From contig JAFQHI010000009.1 in NCBI GenBank assembly GCA_017398045.1, positions 62,001 through 126,000 on the forward strand: 64,000 nucleotides of DNA. Direction: 5' to 3'. Positions within the stretch are counted from its first letter, which is position 1. Each line of letters begins with the position of its first letter. Origin of the DNA: Alistipes sp. (GTDB lineage Bacteria > Bacteroidota > Bacteroidia > Bacteroidales > Rikenellaceae). The notes beneath the pieces are model-generated. The model worked only from the letters and a program-made list of their open reading frames with translations. It did not search any database and was not told the DNA's origin. Of the stretch, positions 35,904-46,200 are shown in pieces. The position numbers were made by a program, and so were the translations under genes.

Positions 35904-36920
35904 ATGTTGAAAAATCTTCGTATGCTCCTCTTTACGTCGGCCGTTGCGCTGATGTTGGTCTCCTGCAAAGCGTTTCATACGCTTAGCGACAACCAAAAGA
36001 CCTCACAAGGCCGTCCCTACGAGTTGGTCGTTGTGGCCACACAGCCCGTATGGGTGGGTGAGCTGGGCGATTCGCTCCGCTCGCTGCTGGCCGCACCGAT
36101 TCCCTACCTGCCCCAGCAGGAGCCTGAATTTGATGTACTGCGCACGACGCCCGATGGCTTCAAAAACATCGTCGCCGAGCATCGAAACATCCTCAAAGTG
36201 CTGGTTGACGAGAAGGTACCGGAGGCATCCGTAGCCGTCGAGTACGATGTAACGGCCACCCCGCAGCTGGTGCTTACGTTGCAGGGACCTACCGAGCAGG
36301 CCCTCATCGACTACCTGGCCGAGCATGGCGACAAGCTGGTCTATGCCATCAAGATGGCCGAGCGTGACCGTGCCGTGGCCTATGCCAAGAAGTATGGCGT
36401 GGCGGGCATCGAGCAGGCTGTCAAGCAACATTTCGGCGTGGAGATACACGTACCGAAGGGCTATACGTTGGCTGCCGAGCAGCAGGATTTCATCTGGGCC
36501 CGCTACGAATACCCCGAGGCTAGCCAGGGATTTGTCATCTACGCCTACCCCTACACGAGCGAAAAGGAGCTTTCGGTCGAGGCCCTCGTCGAGGCACGCA
36601 ACCGCTTCGTAAAGCGTATTCCGGGTCCCTCGGATGGCTCCTACATGATTACCTCGCCCGTCTTTGAACCCGAGTTGCGCACCTTCCGTCTGGAGGGTCG
36701 TCCGTGGGTCGAGATGCGCGGCTTCTGGGATGTGGAGGGCGACTTCATGGGAGGTCCGTTCGTGAGCTACACGACCATCGACAACTCGACGGGCTATCTC
36801 TTCACGCTCGACTGCTACGTCTATGCTCCGAAACTCCCGCCCCACAAGCGCAACCTGATGCACGGGTTGGAACACCTGCTCTACACGCTCCGCTTCCCGA
36901 CCGACGCACCGGCCAAATAA
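35904..36920 (+). CDS. DUF4837 lipoprotein
   Basis: A 338-residue envelope lipoprotein (lipobox LVSC, Cys about 21). The body fits DUF4837: GRPYELVVVATQPVWVGELGDSLRSLLAAPIPYLPQQEPEFDV near the start and RGFWDVEGDFMGGPFVSYT near 273-291. Function of the family is unknown; it is widespread in Bacteroidota. It precedes the cardiolipin synthase gene by 12 bp, so a link with membrane lipid homeostasis is possible but only by context. Confidence 0.82.
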   Translation: MLKNLRMLLFTSAVALMLVSCKAFHTLSDNQKTSQGRPYELVVVATQPVWVGELGDSLRSLLAAPIPYLPQQEPEFDVLRTTPDGFKNIVAEHRNILKVLVDEKVPEASVAVEYDVTATPQLVLTLQGPTEQALIDYLAEHGDKLVYAIKMAERDRAVAYAKKYGVAGIEQAVKQHFGVEIHVPKGYTLAAEQQDFIWARYEYPEASQGFVIYAYPYTSEKELSVEALVEARNRFVKRIPGPSDGSYMITSPVFEPELRTFRLEGRPWVEMRGFWDVEGDFMGGPFVSYTTIDNSTGYLFTLDCYVYAPKLPPHKRNLMHGLEHLLYTLRFPTDAPAK

Positions 36921-36932
36921 TGCCGAAAGCCT

Positions 36933-38351
36933 ATGCCCGAATGGCTTACATACCTTCTGGCAACCCTCTACGGACTCTCGATTGTGGGCGTTGTGGTGGT
37001 GATTATCTCCGAGAACCGCAACCCGCTGAAGAGCCTGCCGTGGTTGGTTGTCCTGCTGCTGGCCCCGATTGTGGGGCTGGTCTGCTACTTCTTTTTCGGG
37101 CAGAACCTCTCGAAACGACGTGCCATCTCACGCCGCACACGCAAGCAGCTGGCCAACTACCTTGAGCAGAACGAGCAGGAGGACCACCCTGCCCTGCCCG
37201 GGCGATTCCTCCCCTTGAGCCATCTGTTGAGCCACAACGGACAGGCTGTGCCGCTCTATGGCACCCGCTACGAAATCTTCACGGCCGGTATGCAGAAGAT
37301 GGAGAGCCTGCTACGCGATATCAAGCAGGCCGAACACCATATCCACCTGCAATACTACATCATCGACAACGACCGCGCAGGAGCCATGCTGCGCGAGGCA
37401 CTTATCGAGCGGGCGCGGGCAGGGGTCGAAGTGCGTCTGCTGTATGACGATGTGGGTTCACGCGGAGTGCGTAAAAAGTTCTTCGACGAGCTGGTTGCGG
37501 CAGGTGGCGAGGTGCATTCCTTTCTGCACGTGCAGTTTCCGCGCTTTACGAGCAAGGTGAACTACCGCAACCACCGCAAAATGGTCATCATCGACGGCTG
37601 CGTGGGCTATATCGGCGGTATGAACATCGCCGACCGCTACCTCTACGGCTCGGAGCTGGGGCCGTGGCGCGACACCCATTTCCGCATCGAAGGGGGCGGT
37701 GTGCAGGGGTTGCAACACGCCTTTTTGAGCGACTGGTATGCCACTACACGCCAGCGAATCGAGGGGACGACCTACTTCCTTGCGCAAGCAATTTCCGAGG
37801 AGCAGAATGTCATACAGCTGCTTTCGGGCGGGCCGTTCGGTAAGTGGCGCGTGCTGTTGCAGGCCGTCTCGATGGCCGTGATGCGCGCCCGTCGTCGCAT
37901 CTGGATTGAAACGCCCTACTTCCTCCCCTCCGAAACGCTGAACAATGCCCTGCAAACGGCTGCCCTCGCCGGGGTCGATGTGCGACTGATTCTCCCCTTG
38001 CGCTCCGATTCAAAGGCGGTCGATTTGGCCATCCACTCCTACATCGACGATATGATGCGGGCGGGGGTGAAAATCTACTTTTATATGGCAGGATTCTTAC
38101 ACTCGAAGCTGCTCATCATCGACGACGAACTCGCGCTCTTCGGCTCGTCGAACATGGATTTCCGCAGCTTTGAGCATAATTTCGAAATCAACGCCTTCGC
38201 CTACGACCGACGTCTGGTCAATCGGCTCGAAACCATCATGGAGCAGGACCTCACGCGCTGCCACCGTTTGACCCACTCGGAGTGGTTCAACCGCTCTCCG
38301 ATTCGACGATTTGCCGAGTCGGTGATGCGCCTCTTCTCGCCCCTGCTGTAA
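36933..38351 (+). CDS. cls: Cardiolipin synthase (PLD family)
   Basis: A 472-residue membrane enzyme that condenses phosphatidylglycerol to cardiolipin. Two N-terminal helices (about 4-24 and 36-55; PLDc_N) precede two phospholipase-D domains, each with a complete HKD motif: HRKMVIIDG with GGMN (about 212-230) and HSKLLIIDD with GSSNMDFRS (about 389-412). Standard length. Co-transcribed with the DUF4837 lipoprotein gene and ended by a hairpin terminator. Confidence 0.94.
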   Translation: MPEWLTYLLATLYGLSIVGVVVVIISENRNPLKSLPWLVVLLLAPIVGLVCYFFFGQNLSKRRAISRRTRKQLANYLEQNEQEDHPALPGRFLPLSHLLSHNGQAVPLYGTRYEIFTAGMQKMESLLRDIKQAEHHIHLQYYIIDNDRAGAMLREALIERARAGVEVRLLYDDVGSRGVRKKFFDELVAAGGEVHSFLHVQFPRFTSKVNYRNHRKMVIIDGCVGYIGGMNIADRYLYGSELGPWRDTHFRIEGGGVQGLQHAFLSDWYATTRQRIEGTTYFLAQAISEEQNVIQLLSGGPFGKWRVLLQAVSMAVMRARRRIWIETPYFLPSETLNNALQTAALAGVDVRLILPLRSDSKAVDLAIHSYIDDMMRAGVKIYFYMAGFLHSKLLIIDDELALFGSSNMDFRSFEHNFEINAFAYDRRLVNRLETIMEQDLTRCHRLTHSEWFNRSPIRRFAESVMRLFSPLL

Positions 38352-38383
38352 GAGCGGGAGGGGCAAATAGAGCCATGGGGATA

Positions 38384-38422
38384 AAAAAGGGTCACCTGCC
38401 GAAATCGGACGGGTGACCTTTT
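38384..38422. terminator. Terminator between cls and rplS
   Basis: GGTCACC (38390-38396) pairs with GGTGACC (38412-38418), extended by A/T flanks; serves two convergent genes. Confidence 0.8.
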
Positions 38423-38439
38423 CAATGATAGGAGTTCGC

Positions 38440-38817
38440 CTATTTGTTGGTCGAAACCTTGCGAGCCTCCTTGATGCGGGCCTTCTTACCGGTGAGCTTA
38501 CGCAGGTAGAAGATACGAGCGCGGCGAACAACACCGATTTTGTTGACCTCGATTTTCTCGATGTGGGGCGAATAGAGGGGGAAGATACGCTCTACACCCA
38601 CGCCGTTCGACACCTTGCGGATGGTGAACATCTTCGTCTTGCCCGAGCCTTTGATCTGGATTACCACACCACGGAAGCTCTGCAAACGCTCCTTGTTACC
38701 CTCGACGATTTTGTAGGTTACGGTGATGGTATCACCGGCCTTGAACGAAGGCACGTCGGCATCCGTCTTCGCCCACATCTGCTCGTTTACGAGCTTGATG
38801 ATTGCATCTTTGTTCAT
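38440..38817 (-). CDS. rplS: 50S ribosomal protein L19
   Basis: A 125-residue ribosomal protein at the 30S-50S interface. Family signatures: [55 protein letters not shown] and [20 protein letters not shown]. The open frame continues upstream to 38853, but [10 protein letters not shown] at 38817 is the conserved start. Monocistronic, with a strong promoter about 180 bp upstream and hence a long leader. Confidence 0.97.
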   Translation of the reverse strand: MNKDAIIKLVNEQMWAKTDADVPSFKAGDTITVTYKIVEGNKERLQSFRGVVIQIKGSGKTKMFTIRKVSNGVGVERIFPLYSPHIEKIEVNKIGVVRRARIFYLRKLTGKKARIKEARKVSTNK

Positions 38818-38990
38818 TGTTGCAACAAATTTTAATGATTTCGCATCCAACATTCCCGCTGCGAGGAGCCTACCATACGAAGCACTTACCGCGTAATCCC
38901 GCCACGACGAAAGAGCGGCACAACGGCCCTCCCTACGCCCGACTTTCGACCCACTCGCCCAATGAAAGAGGTTGATCTACGCCCTGTTGG
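38818..38990 (-). promoter_or_regulatory. Long structured leader of rplS
   Basis: About 170 nt between the promoter and the L19 start codon, GC-rich and with several short self-complementary segments (for example GGGCGTAG repeated near 38970 and 38937). Ribosomal-protein mRNAs often carry autoregulatory leaders; that role here is inferred from length and position, not from a recognised motif. Confidence 0.4.
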
Positions 38991-38995
38991 GACGA

Positions 38996-39025
38996 CAAAG
39001 GTAGTGCAAGAGGCGGTGAAAACAA
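38996..39025 (-). promoter_or_regulatory. rplS promoter
   Basis: Minus strand TTTTG with TTG at 39025-39023, 19 bp, TACCTTTG (39003-38996). Confidence 0.75.
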
Positions 39026-39103
39026 AATTTATTTTGTAAAAAGTGCAAATAATTGGCACAAAAAGCATTTTCGAGGCCAAAAAGCGAGGGAGAGGGAAGG
39101 GAG

Positions 39104-39276
39104 TTTAAGGGGGCAATAAGGGTACTTAAGGGTGCTTAAGGTTTCTTAAGGTTTCTTAAGGGATTTTGCTCTTTTCAACTCTCAACTTTCAACTCTTAAC
39201 TCTCTTTCCTCTTTCCTCTTTCCTCTTTCCTCTGTCCTCATTCCTCTTTCCTCTTTCCTCATTCCTCTTTCCTCTT
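39104..39276. repeat. Composite low-complexity cassette, copy 3
   Basis: Four CTTAAG palindromes at an exact 10-bp step (39125-39160), an AACTCTCAACTTTCAACTC block (39177-39200), and about ten CTCTTTCCT units (39201-39276). With the rplS promoter this accounts for the 521-bp gap; I see no gene in it. Confidence 0.85.
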
Positions 39277-39338
39277 CGCTCAATCTTGCACGGTTCTTGT
39301 TGTAAGGGGTTTCGTTTACAAAATCAATTCGCACACGT

Positions 39339-40811
39339 ATGGAGACAAAACAAGCAACCCCGAGCAAGGGGTTTAAGCTCAGCGTGATGACGCTGGCCAT
39401 TATGAACGTGACGGCTGTGGTGAGTCTGCGCGGATTGGCTGCCGAGGCCGAATATGGTCTTTCGTCGGCCTTCTACTACCTCTTTGCAGCCATCGTATTT
39501 CTGATTCCGACGGCCATGGTGGCAGCCGAGCTGGCCGCCATGTTCGCCGACAAGCAGGGCGGAGTCTTCCGCTGGGTCGGGGAGGCCTTCGGCGCACGCG
39601 CCGGCTTTGTGGCCATCTTCCTGCAATGGATTCAATCGACCATCTGGTATCCCACGGTCCTCACCTTCGGGGCCGTCTCCATCGCCTTCATCGGGATGGA
39701 CCAAACGCACGACATGGCATTAGCCTCGAACAAGGTATTCACGCTCGTGGTTGTCATGGCCATCTACTGGGTCGCCACGTTTGTCGCCCTGAAGGGTCTT
39801 TCGTGGGTGGGTAAAATCTCGAAGTGGGGCGGTATGATTGGCACCATCATTCCGGCGGCCCTGCTCATCCTGCTCGGCATTATCTATCTGGCCACGGGCG
39901 GCAAAAACCAGATGGACCTCTCGACCGGCTTCTTCCCCAACCTCGAACACTTCGACAACCTGGTGTTGGCCAGCAGCATCTTCCTCTTCTATGCCGGTAT
40001 GGAGATGATGGGTATCCACGTCATGGAGGTCGAAAACCCCACGCGCAACTACCCCAAGGCCATCATCATCGGAGCCTTGATGACCGTCTCGATTTTCGTG
40101 CTGGGGACCTTCGCGTTGGGCCTCATTATTCCGACCAACGAAATCAACCTCACCCAATCGCTGCTCATCGGATTCGACCGCTACTTCGACTACATCCACC
40201 TCTCGTGGGCCAAGCCGGTGATTGCCGTCTGTCTGATGCTGGGTGTTCTGGCCGGTGTATTGACCTGGGTGGCAGGTCCTTCGCGCGGTATCTTTGCCGT
40301 GGGTAAGGCGGGCTACCTGCCCCCCTTCTTTCAGCGCACGAACAAGGCGGGCGTGCAGCGCAACATCCTCCTCGTACAGGGTGTCATCGTGAGCTGCCTT
40401 GCACTGCTCTTTGTCGTGATGCCCTCGGTGCAATCCTTCTACCAGATTCTCTCGCAGCTCACCGTGCTGCTGTACCTGATTATGTATATGTTGATGTTCT
40501 CGGCCGCCATTGTGTTGCGCTACAAGCTCAAAACGACCCCTCGTCCCTTCCGCCTCGGCAAGGGCAACGGATTGATGTGGTTCCTTGCCGCCCTCGGCTT
40601 TGCGGGTGCGATGTTGGCCTTCGTGTTGAGCTTCGTGCCGCCCTCGCAGATTGCCACCGGCTCGAAAACGGTCTGGTATGCCGTCCTTATCATTGGGTGT
40701 ATCGTGGTCGTAGCCACCCCCTTTGTCATCTACGCGATGCGTAAGCCCTCGTGGCGCGACGAAAAGGCGGCTGCCGATTTTGCCCCCTTCCATTGGGAGC
40801 AAAAGCGGTAA
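39339..40811 (+). CDS. APC-family amino-acid antiporter, GadC-like
   Basis: A 490-residue inner-membrane protein with about 12 helices, MTLAIMNVTAVVSLRGLAAEAEYGLSSAFYY at the start. The G-rich helix 1 and the EAEYGLSS segment, the EMMGIHVMEVENPTRNYPKAI motif (about 225-247) and a C-terminal tail (WRDEKAAADFAPFHWEQKR) fit the glutamate:GABA antiporter group that gives acid resistance by swapping external glutamate for GABA. No glutamate decarboxylase gene is in the window, so the substrate pair is uncertain. Monocistronic; converges on the SusD gene with a terminator between. Confidence 0.82.
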   Translation: METKQATPSKGFKLSVMTLAIMNVTAVVSLRGLAAEAEYGLSSAFYYLFAAIVFLIPTAMVAAELAAMFADKQGGVFRWVGEAFGARAGFVAIFLQWIQSTIWYPTVLTFGAVSIAFIGMDQTHDMALASNKVFTLVVVMAIYWVATFVALKGLSWVGKISKWGGMIGTIIPAALLILLGIIYLATGGKNQMDLSTGFFPNLEHFDNLVLASSIFLFYAGMEMMGIHVMEVENPTRNYPKAIIIGALMTVSIFVLGTFALGLIIPTNEINLTQSLLIGFDRYFDYIHLSWAKPVIAVCLMLGVLAGVLTWVAGPSRGIFAVGKAGYLPPFFQRTNKAGVQRNILLVQGVIVSCLALLFVVMPSVQSFYQILSQLTVLLYLIMYMLMFSAAIVLRYKLKTTPRPFRLGKGNGLMWFLAALGFAGAMLAFVLSFVPPSQIATGSKTVWYAVLIIGCIVVVATPFVIYAMRKPSWRDEKAAADFAPFHWEQKR

Positions 40812-40821
40812 CTACGGCTAC

Positions 40822-40852
40822 AAAAAAAGGGACGCACTTTCGAGTGCGTCCC
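40822..40852. terminator. Strong hairpin terminator with TTCG loop
   Basis: A 10-bp perfect stem GGGACGCACT (40829-40838) with TTCG tetraloop and its complement; the A-run at 40822-40828 gives a T-run on the minus strand, ending the SusD transcript, and the stem also serves the antiporter gene. Confidence 0.88.
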
Positions 40853-40921
40853 AATTGTGAAGGGGGGTTTCGGATGATGGGTTCTGAAACCCCCTTCTGT
40901 AATTTGATGTGGGTTTTCTCT

Positions 40922-43249
40922 TTACTCGGCCAGCGGGTCGAACGTACCATTAGCACCGCCGTGCAGAGCATCCTCCCAACCGATCGTTTGCGGCAGGGTC
41001 TCGTTCTTGTTCTGTGCGCTCGAATCAAAGCCCAGCAGATAGTAACGAGGCAGGAAGTTGATGTAGAGCAGGGCCTGAGTCGACGAGCGACCGTCACCCA
41101 ACGTCTCCTTGCGTACGAGGTAGTTTGCATAGAACTCAGCAAGCTTTTCCTGCTGACCCTCCAAGGGCTTACTCAGATCAATAGCGCACTCAGCACGTTT
41201 GTTGAAGAAGGTTGCATAACCCTCGGCCGAGTTAGCACCACCGATAAGCTCTACCAGCGGGTCGGGATGGCTCTGCCAGTTACCGGTCCAAGCACCATTG
41301 ATCCACTGACCGCCCTTGTTCTTCCACTCCTTGCCACCAAGGCCGTTGTTGTGCTGAGGTTGAACGCGATACTGAAGGCCTTCACGACGCTGACCATTGA
41401 AGGGAGTAAAGCCCAGCCACTCGCAAGTGTTACCGTTCCAACCTTCCAGAAGCCACGTCTGCGGGCAACCCTCGATCTCGTTGAACTTCGTACCACCGTC
41501 GAACAAGAGCCAACGACGCATATCGTCGAAACGCTTACCCTCGAACGCAAGCTCAATCTGACGCTCGTAGAGGATAGCCGACATCATTGTTTGCTGGTTC
41601 ATACCCTCGAGCAGACCATAGTTGTTCTCCTCCGTATAACCTACGCGAGCACGGATGCGCTTCAGGTTATTCTCGGCAACCGAAAGCTGATTGGCACCGC
41701 AAGCAAGCTCAGCGATGTTGAGCAGCACCTCGGCATAACGCAGTTCGATGTACGATGCATAGCTGAGTGAGAAGTTACGGCTCGTCTCGTGGTTGTAACG
41801 CGGGGTTTTATTTACTTCATAATCATCCGAACGCTTACGGATGTAGATACCCTTCGTACCACCCATCAGGTTGTCGGCACCATACGAATTACCCGAATCA
41901 ACCTTGTCGGCCTCCGTAGCATCGGCATACCATACATAGTTCCAAAGTACAAACTCATTACCCTTTGCATAGGGGTTGTTATTGATCGTACGCGTACCGT
42001 CATCCTTCGGCGTGTAGGTTACGTCAAAGTTTTTGTCGTACTGCCACATCACACCCGGGAAGGCAAAGGTGCGATAGAAACGCGGGTCGCGGTTCATAAA
42101 GGGGTGAACGATGTTGTAGTCGATATCCGATACGGGCAGGTTATAATACGTGCCACAAGCGGAGGGTTTCTTACCATCGGCCATCGGGAACATATCGAAG
42201 ATCATCGACGAAGGAGCGATACCATTGCTACCATAAGCATTCTTCGGACGGATAGCCTGCTCCCACGGGTTGTTGCGGTGGTAGTCGGGGGTCAGGCCCG
42301 ATACGCGGTCGTTGTAGAGCGTGAAGAGCAGAGCCTCCTTATTATTCGATACATCCGAGAACATCTTGGCCCAACCAGCTGCATTAACACCCGGGTTATC
42401 CTCATAAGCCAGACCATAACCACAAGCATCAATCGTCGGCAGATCCTTCACTGCCTCCTGATATGCAGCCTCCCAGCGAGCCGGATCATTCTTGCGGTTG
42501 AAAAGCGGCGAGCACCACATCAACATAACGCGCGTCTTGAAGCCTAATGCCGTACCAGCCGTTACGAAACCCAAATTCTCGGGCGACTCCCAGCCGCCAT
42601 TAGCCGTAAAGGGAGCCAGCAACTCTGCAGACTTATTCAGGTCGTCGATAATGAACTCATAGACCTCCTTCGCCGACGAGCGGGGAACTACCGACTCCGG
42701 AGCGGGCTCCATAACCTCGGTAATGATCGGAATACCACCGTACCACATAAACATACGGTAGTATGTCCAAGCACGCCAGAAATAAACCTGACCCAAAATT
42801 TTATCCTTATCGGCCTGCGACATCGAACCATTCGTTACACCAGCGATAATATCATTCGCCTGACGGATGTAACCCCACGGAGTCTCGTGGATCGAATTGT
42901 TCTGCTTCTGGAAATAGTCGGGAGGCGTACCCTTACCCGTTACAGTGTTCAGTTCCTTCTCGGGATTTACAAAGAGACCGAAACCGGTGTACTCCTCGGT
43001 ACACTTCGACCAATCGTCAGCCCAACCATAACTACCCGACTTGTGGCTCGGGTTTTGGGTATTAATTTCAGGCTGTACACGCGCCATCAACTCCGACAGA
43101 CGGCCTACTGCACCGCTGTAGTCATTATACAGCTCGACAGTTACCTTGTCGTAGTTCTTCATCTCCTGCAAGAAGTCGTCGCTGCAAGAGGTGATGCAGA
43201 GCGCAGCCAACGACAGCGCACCTGCCCATATGAAATTGATTTTTTTCAT
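40922..43249 (-). CDS. SusD-like glycan-binding lipoprotein (GATC-rich block)
   Basis: A 775-residue surface lipoprotein (lipobox LCITSC, Cys about 22) that caps the SusC barrel. RagB/SusD features: TPR-like helices, YFWRAWTYYRMFMWYGGIPIITE (about 168-190), PRSSAKEVYEFIIDDL, LRYAEVLLNIAE and YERQIELAFEGKRFDDMRRW. Longer than many SusDs. The frame offers a TTG at 43255; ATG at 43249 is the start. It is 11 bp after its SusC. Close paralogue of the SusD at 53789. GATC occurs about ten times in the gene, unlike nearly all other genes here. Confidence 0.93.
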   Translation of the reverse strand: MKKINFIWAGALSLAALCITSCSDDFLQEMKNYDKVTVELYNDYSGAVGRLSELMARVQPEINTQNPSHKSGSYGWADDWSKCTEEYTGFGLFVNPEKELNTVTGKGTPPDYFQKQNNSIHETPWGYIRQANDIIAGVTNGSMSQADKDKILGQVYFWRAWTYYRMFMWYGGIPIITEVMEPAPESVVPRSSAKEVYEFIIDDLNKSAELLAPFTANGGWESPENLGFVTAGTALGFKTRVMLMWCSPLFNRKNDPARWEAAYQEAVKDLPTIDACGYGLAYEDNPGVNAAGWAKMFSDVSNNKEALLFTLYNDRVSGLTPDYHRNNPWEQAIRPKNAYGSNGIAPSSMIFDMFPMADGKKPSACGTYYNLPVSDIDYNIVHPFMNRDPRFYRTFAFPGVMWQYDKNFDVTYTPKDDGTRTINNNPYAKGNEFVLWNYVWYADATEADKVDSGNSYGADNLMGGTKGIYIRKRSDDYEVNKTPRYNHETSRNFSLSYASYIELRYAEVLLNIAELACGANQLSVAENNLKRIRARVGYTEENNYGLLEGMNQQTMMSAILYERQIELAFEGKRFDDMRRWLLFDGGTKFNEIEGCPQTWLLEGWNGNTCEWLGFTPFNGQRREGLQYRVQPQHNNGLGGKEWKNKGGQWINGAWTGNWQSHPDPLVELIGGANSAEGYATFFNKRAECAIDLSKPLEGQQEKLAEFYANYLVRKETLGDGRSSTQALLYINFLPRYYLLGFDSSAQNKNETLPQTIGWEDALHGGANGTFDPLAE

Positions 43250-43260
43250 TGCCAAAACTA

Positions 43261-46200
43261 TTAGAAGGTTACATTAACACCGATCGTTACCGAACGCAGA
43301 TTCGGATACTTACCGTACGAGCCTGCCATCGGGTTCATAAACTTATCGGGGTAGGGATTGTAGAAATTCAAGAGGTTGGTACCCGTTACGTTGAAACGTA
43401 CGCTCGAGAGACCAATCTTGCTCGTATACTTCGACGGAATCGTGTAGGCCAACGTCAAACGACGCAACGTTACGCTTGCCGCACTTACGCGCCAGAACGA
43501 CGACTGATTGGTATTGATGCCATAAGCAAGGCTCGGATACTGACCATCGAGATTCTGCTCTACAACCAAATTGCCCGAACCATCATAGATGTCCTCATAG
43601 ACGAACATATTGTCGGGATTCCAGAACGAAGGCATCGAGTTGTATTCCAAATCATACTTGGGCTTGCGTGCATCAGCCGACACGAAGGTGTAACCACCCC
43701 ACGAAGCCTGAATCTGGGCTGCGATTGACAAGCCTTTCCACTCTGCCGAGAGGTTAGCCGTCAGGCCGTAGGGGTTCGAGCGATTCGACAGGCGCACGAG
43801 GTCAAGCTCGTTATCCACGACGCCATCCGGACCGGCATACGAAAGATCCTCCTGCTGAGGGCCGCGTACATCCTTGTAGATCAACATACCCGGGCGTACC
43901 TGATCCTTCGTCATACCCATATACGAGGTAATATTGTACTTGGCAAAGTACTCCTCGATATCTTGGAACGAACGGAACATACCGAGGCACTGCAGACCCC
44001 ACGAACCTTGATCCGTACGATCGCCCTTCTCGATCTGCATAAAGAGCTGATCCGTATCCCAGTCCATAAAGAGCACCTTGTTGTCGCTGTAACCCGTATT
44101 GAGGTTAATCTTATACTTGAAGTCCTTACCGATACGATCATTCCACGTAGCAGAGAACTCGACACCCCACGAATCCATCTCACCGACATTCATATTAGCC
44201 GAAGCGGTACCTACCGTACCCGGAACCGATGCTACATAGGGCATCAAGATCTCACGGTTCCACTCATAATAACCCTCGATCGTGAAACCAAGGCGGTTGT
44301 TCAGTATATTCCAGTCAATACCGAAGTTCGACTTATACGACTTGTCCCAGTGAGCATCGCGGTTTACGGCTGCCAACTCCTTCTTAATCGAAAGTCGGCT
44401 ACCTGCCAGACCATTTTCGGTCAAAATAGCACCCTTGTCGAGGTCGGTCGTATAGGTCTGCATCCACTGCCAAGCGGTCGTGTTATCGCGACCCGTCAAA
44501 CCGAATGAAGCACGAATCTTGAGGAAGTCAATCCACGAAACATTGTCAGCAAACCAATCCTCCTGCGAAACAACCCAACCGAGTGAAGCCGAAGGGAAGT
44601 AGCCCCAGTAATTCTCGGGAGCAAACTTTGTCGAGGCATCCGAACGGAACAAGAACTCGAATAGATACTTATCATCATAAGCATAGTTCAGACGACCCAG
44701 ATAAGAGAGCGTACCTGACTCCGAACGGCCGAACGAACCTGTTAATACCGAATTTTGGCCTACCGAGTTTGACTGACCCGTACCAAACGAATAGAGATCC
44801 GTTACCTGTGTTGCGTTATCCTCCGTCTCCGACTCCGAACGCTCGATCGAGAACAGTGCGCTTACCGAGTGCTTGCCGAAATCTCGAGCATAGTTGACCA
44901 CCCAGTTCAACTGATAGCTATCCGAACGTTTCATCGAGCGCGAGTGGTAACCCAGCTCGGGACCGTTATAGATCTCCTTCACAGTGAAATTCTCCGATGC
45001 TAGATAATCGATCGTACCATCCTCAATACCCGTCGGAGTGTAGAGGTGCTGCCCCGAACCGTAACGCTCTACCATTTGGTAGATGTTGAACGCCGAACCC
45101 TCCTGATTGGTCTTGCTGGTCGAGATATTTTTGCCGTAGCTCAAGCGAGTCTTCAAACCGCGCAACGGTTTAATCCAACCTAAATCCCACTCCAAGCTGG
45201 CGTTGATCGACATATTCTGCGTCATCGTATTGCCCATATCGCCTAACTCCTGCATCAATCCGAAGTTGTAGTCCTCACGGCCGCCGGCTTTACCCGTGTT
45301 GCTCGGACCATACACCGAAATAGGCTTGCCATCTACCGTCTCAGGAATGTAGCGCGGGTGTGAAAGCAACATATTATAGTCCTCCGAATTCGACGAACCT
45401 ACCTTCACCGTCGGCGAGGTCTTGTCGCTGTAATCACCCGAAATTTGCAAGCTCGCCTTTACCCAGTTACCGATCTTCATATCGGCACCAGCGCGATACG
45501 ACCACGAATTGTAATCGAGCTTACCAAGGTTACCACCCTGATCAAAGTATGAAATACCGGCGAAGTAGTTTGCCTTCTCCGTAGCACCGCTCAACGTTAC
45601 CGAATGACGCTGCTTCACTGCTGCTTCCCAATACTGGTCGAGCAGGTCGTAGTTCAAGTGCTTCATTGCCTCCAGCTCATCCTTCTGGAAGAGATCGAGC
45701 GTAGCATTTAAGTTGGTCTTCGTGGGGTCTGCACCCTGTACAGCATTCCACAACTTACCATACTGATATGCGTTCAACATCTTCGGACGCGAAATCTCAT
45801 CCGTGATACCGATCGAACCACTATACGAAATCTTCGGGGTACCGAGCGTACCGCGCTTTGTCTGCACGAGAACAACGCCGTTTGCAGCGCGAGCACCATA
45901 CACGGCAGCCGAAGCATCCTTCAGTACCGAAATCGAGGCAACCATTGAGGGATCGAGGTTGTTGAAGACGCTACTGCTTTGGATGAATCCATCGATCACG
46001 AAGAGCGGCTGACCACCCGACGAACCAATTGCATCGAGCGAGTTTACGTCACGAATCGAGATCGAAGCGTTCTCACCCGGACGAGCCTCACCACCTGATA
46101 CCGAGACACCGGGCATCATACCCTCCAGCGTAGCAGCCAAGCTACCCGAAGTAATATCCTTCACATCATCTACATTTACCGTAGCTACCGAACCCGTCAG

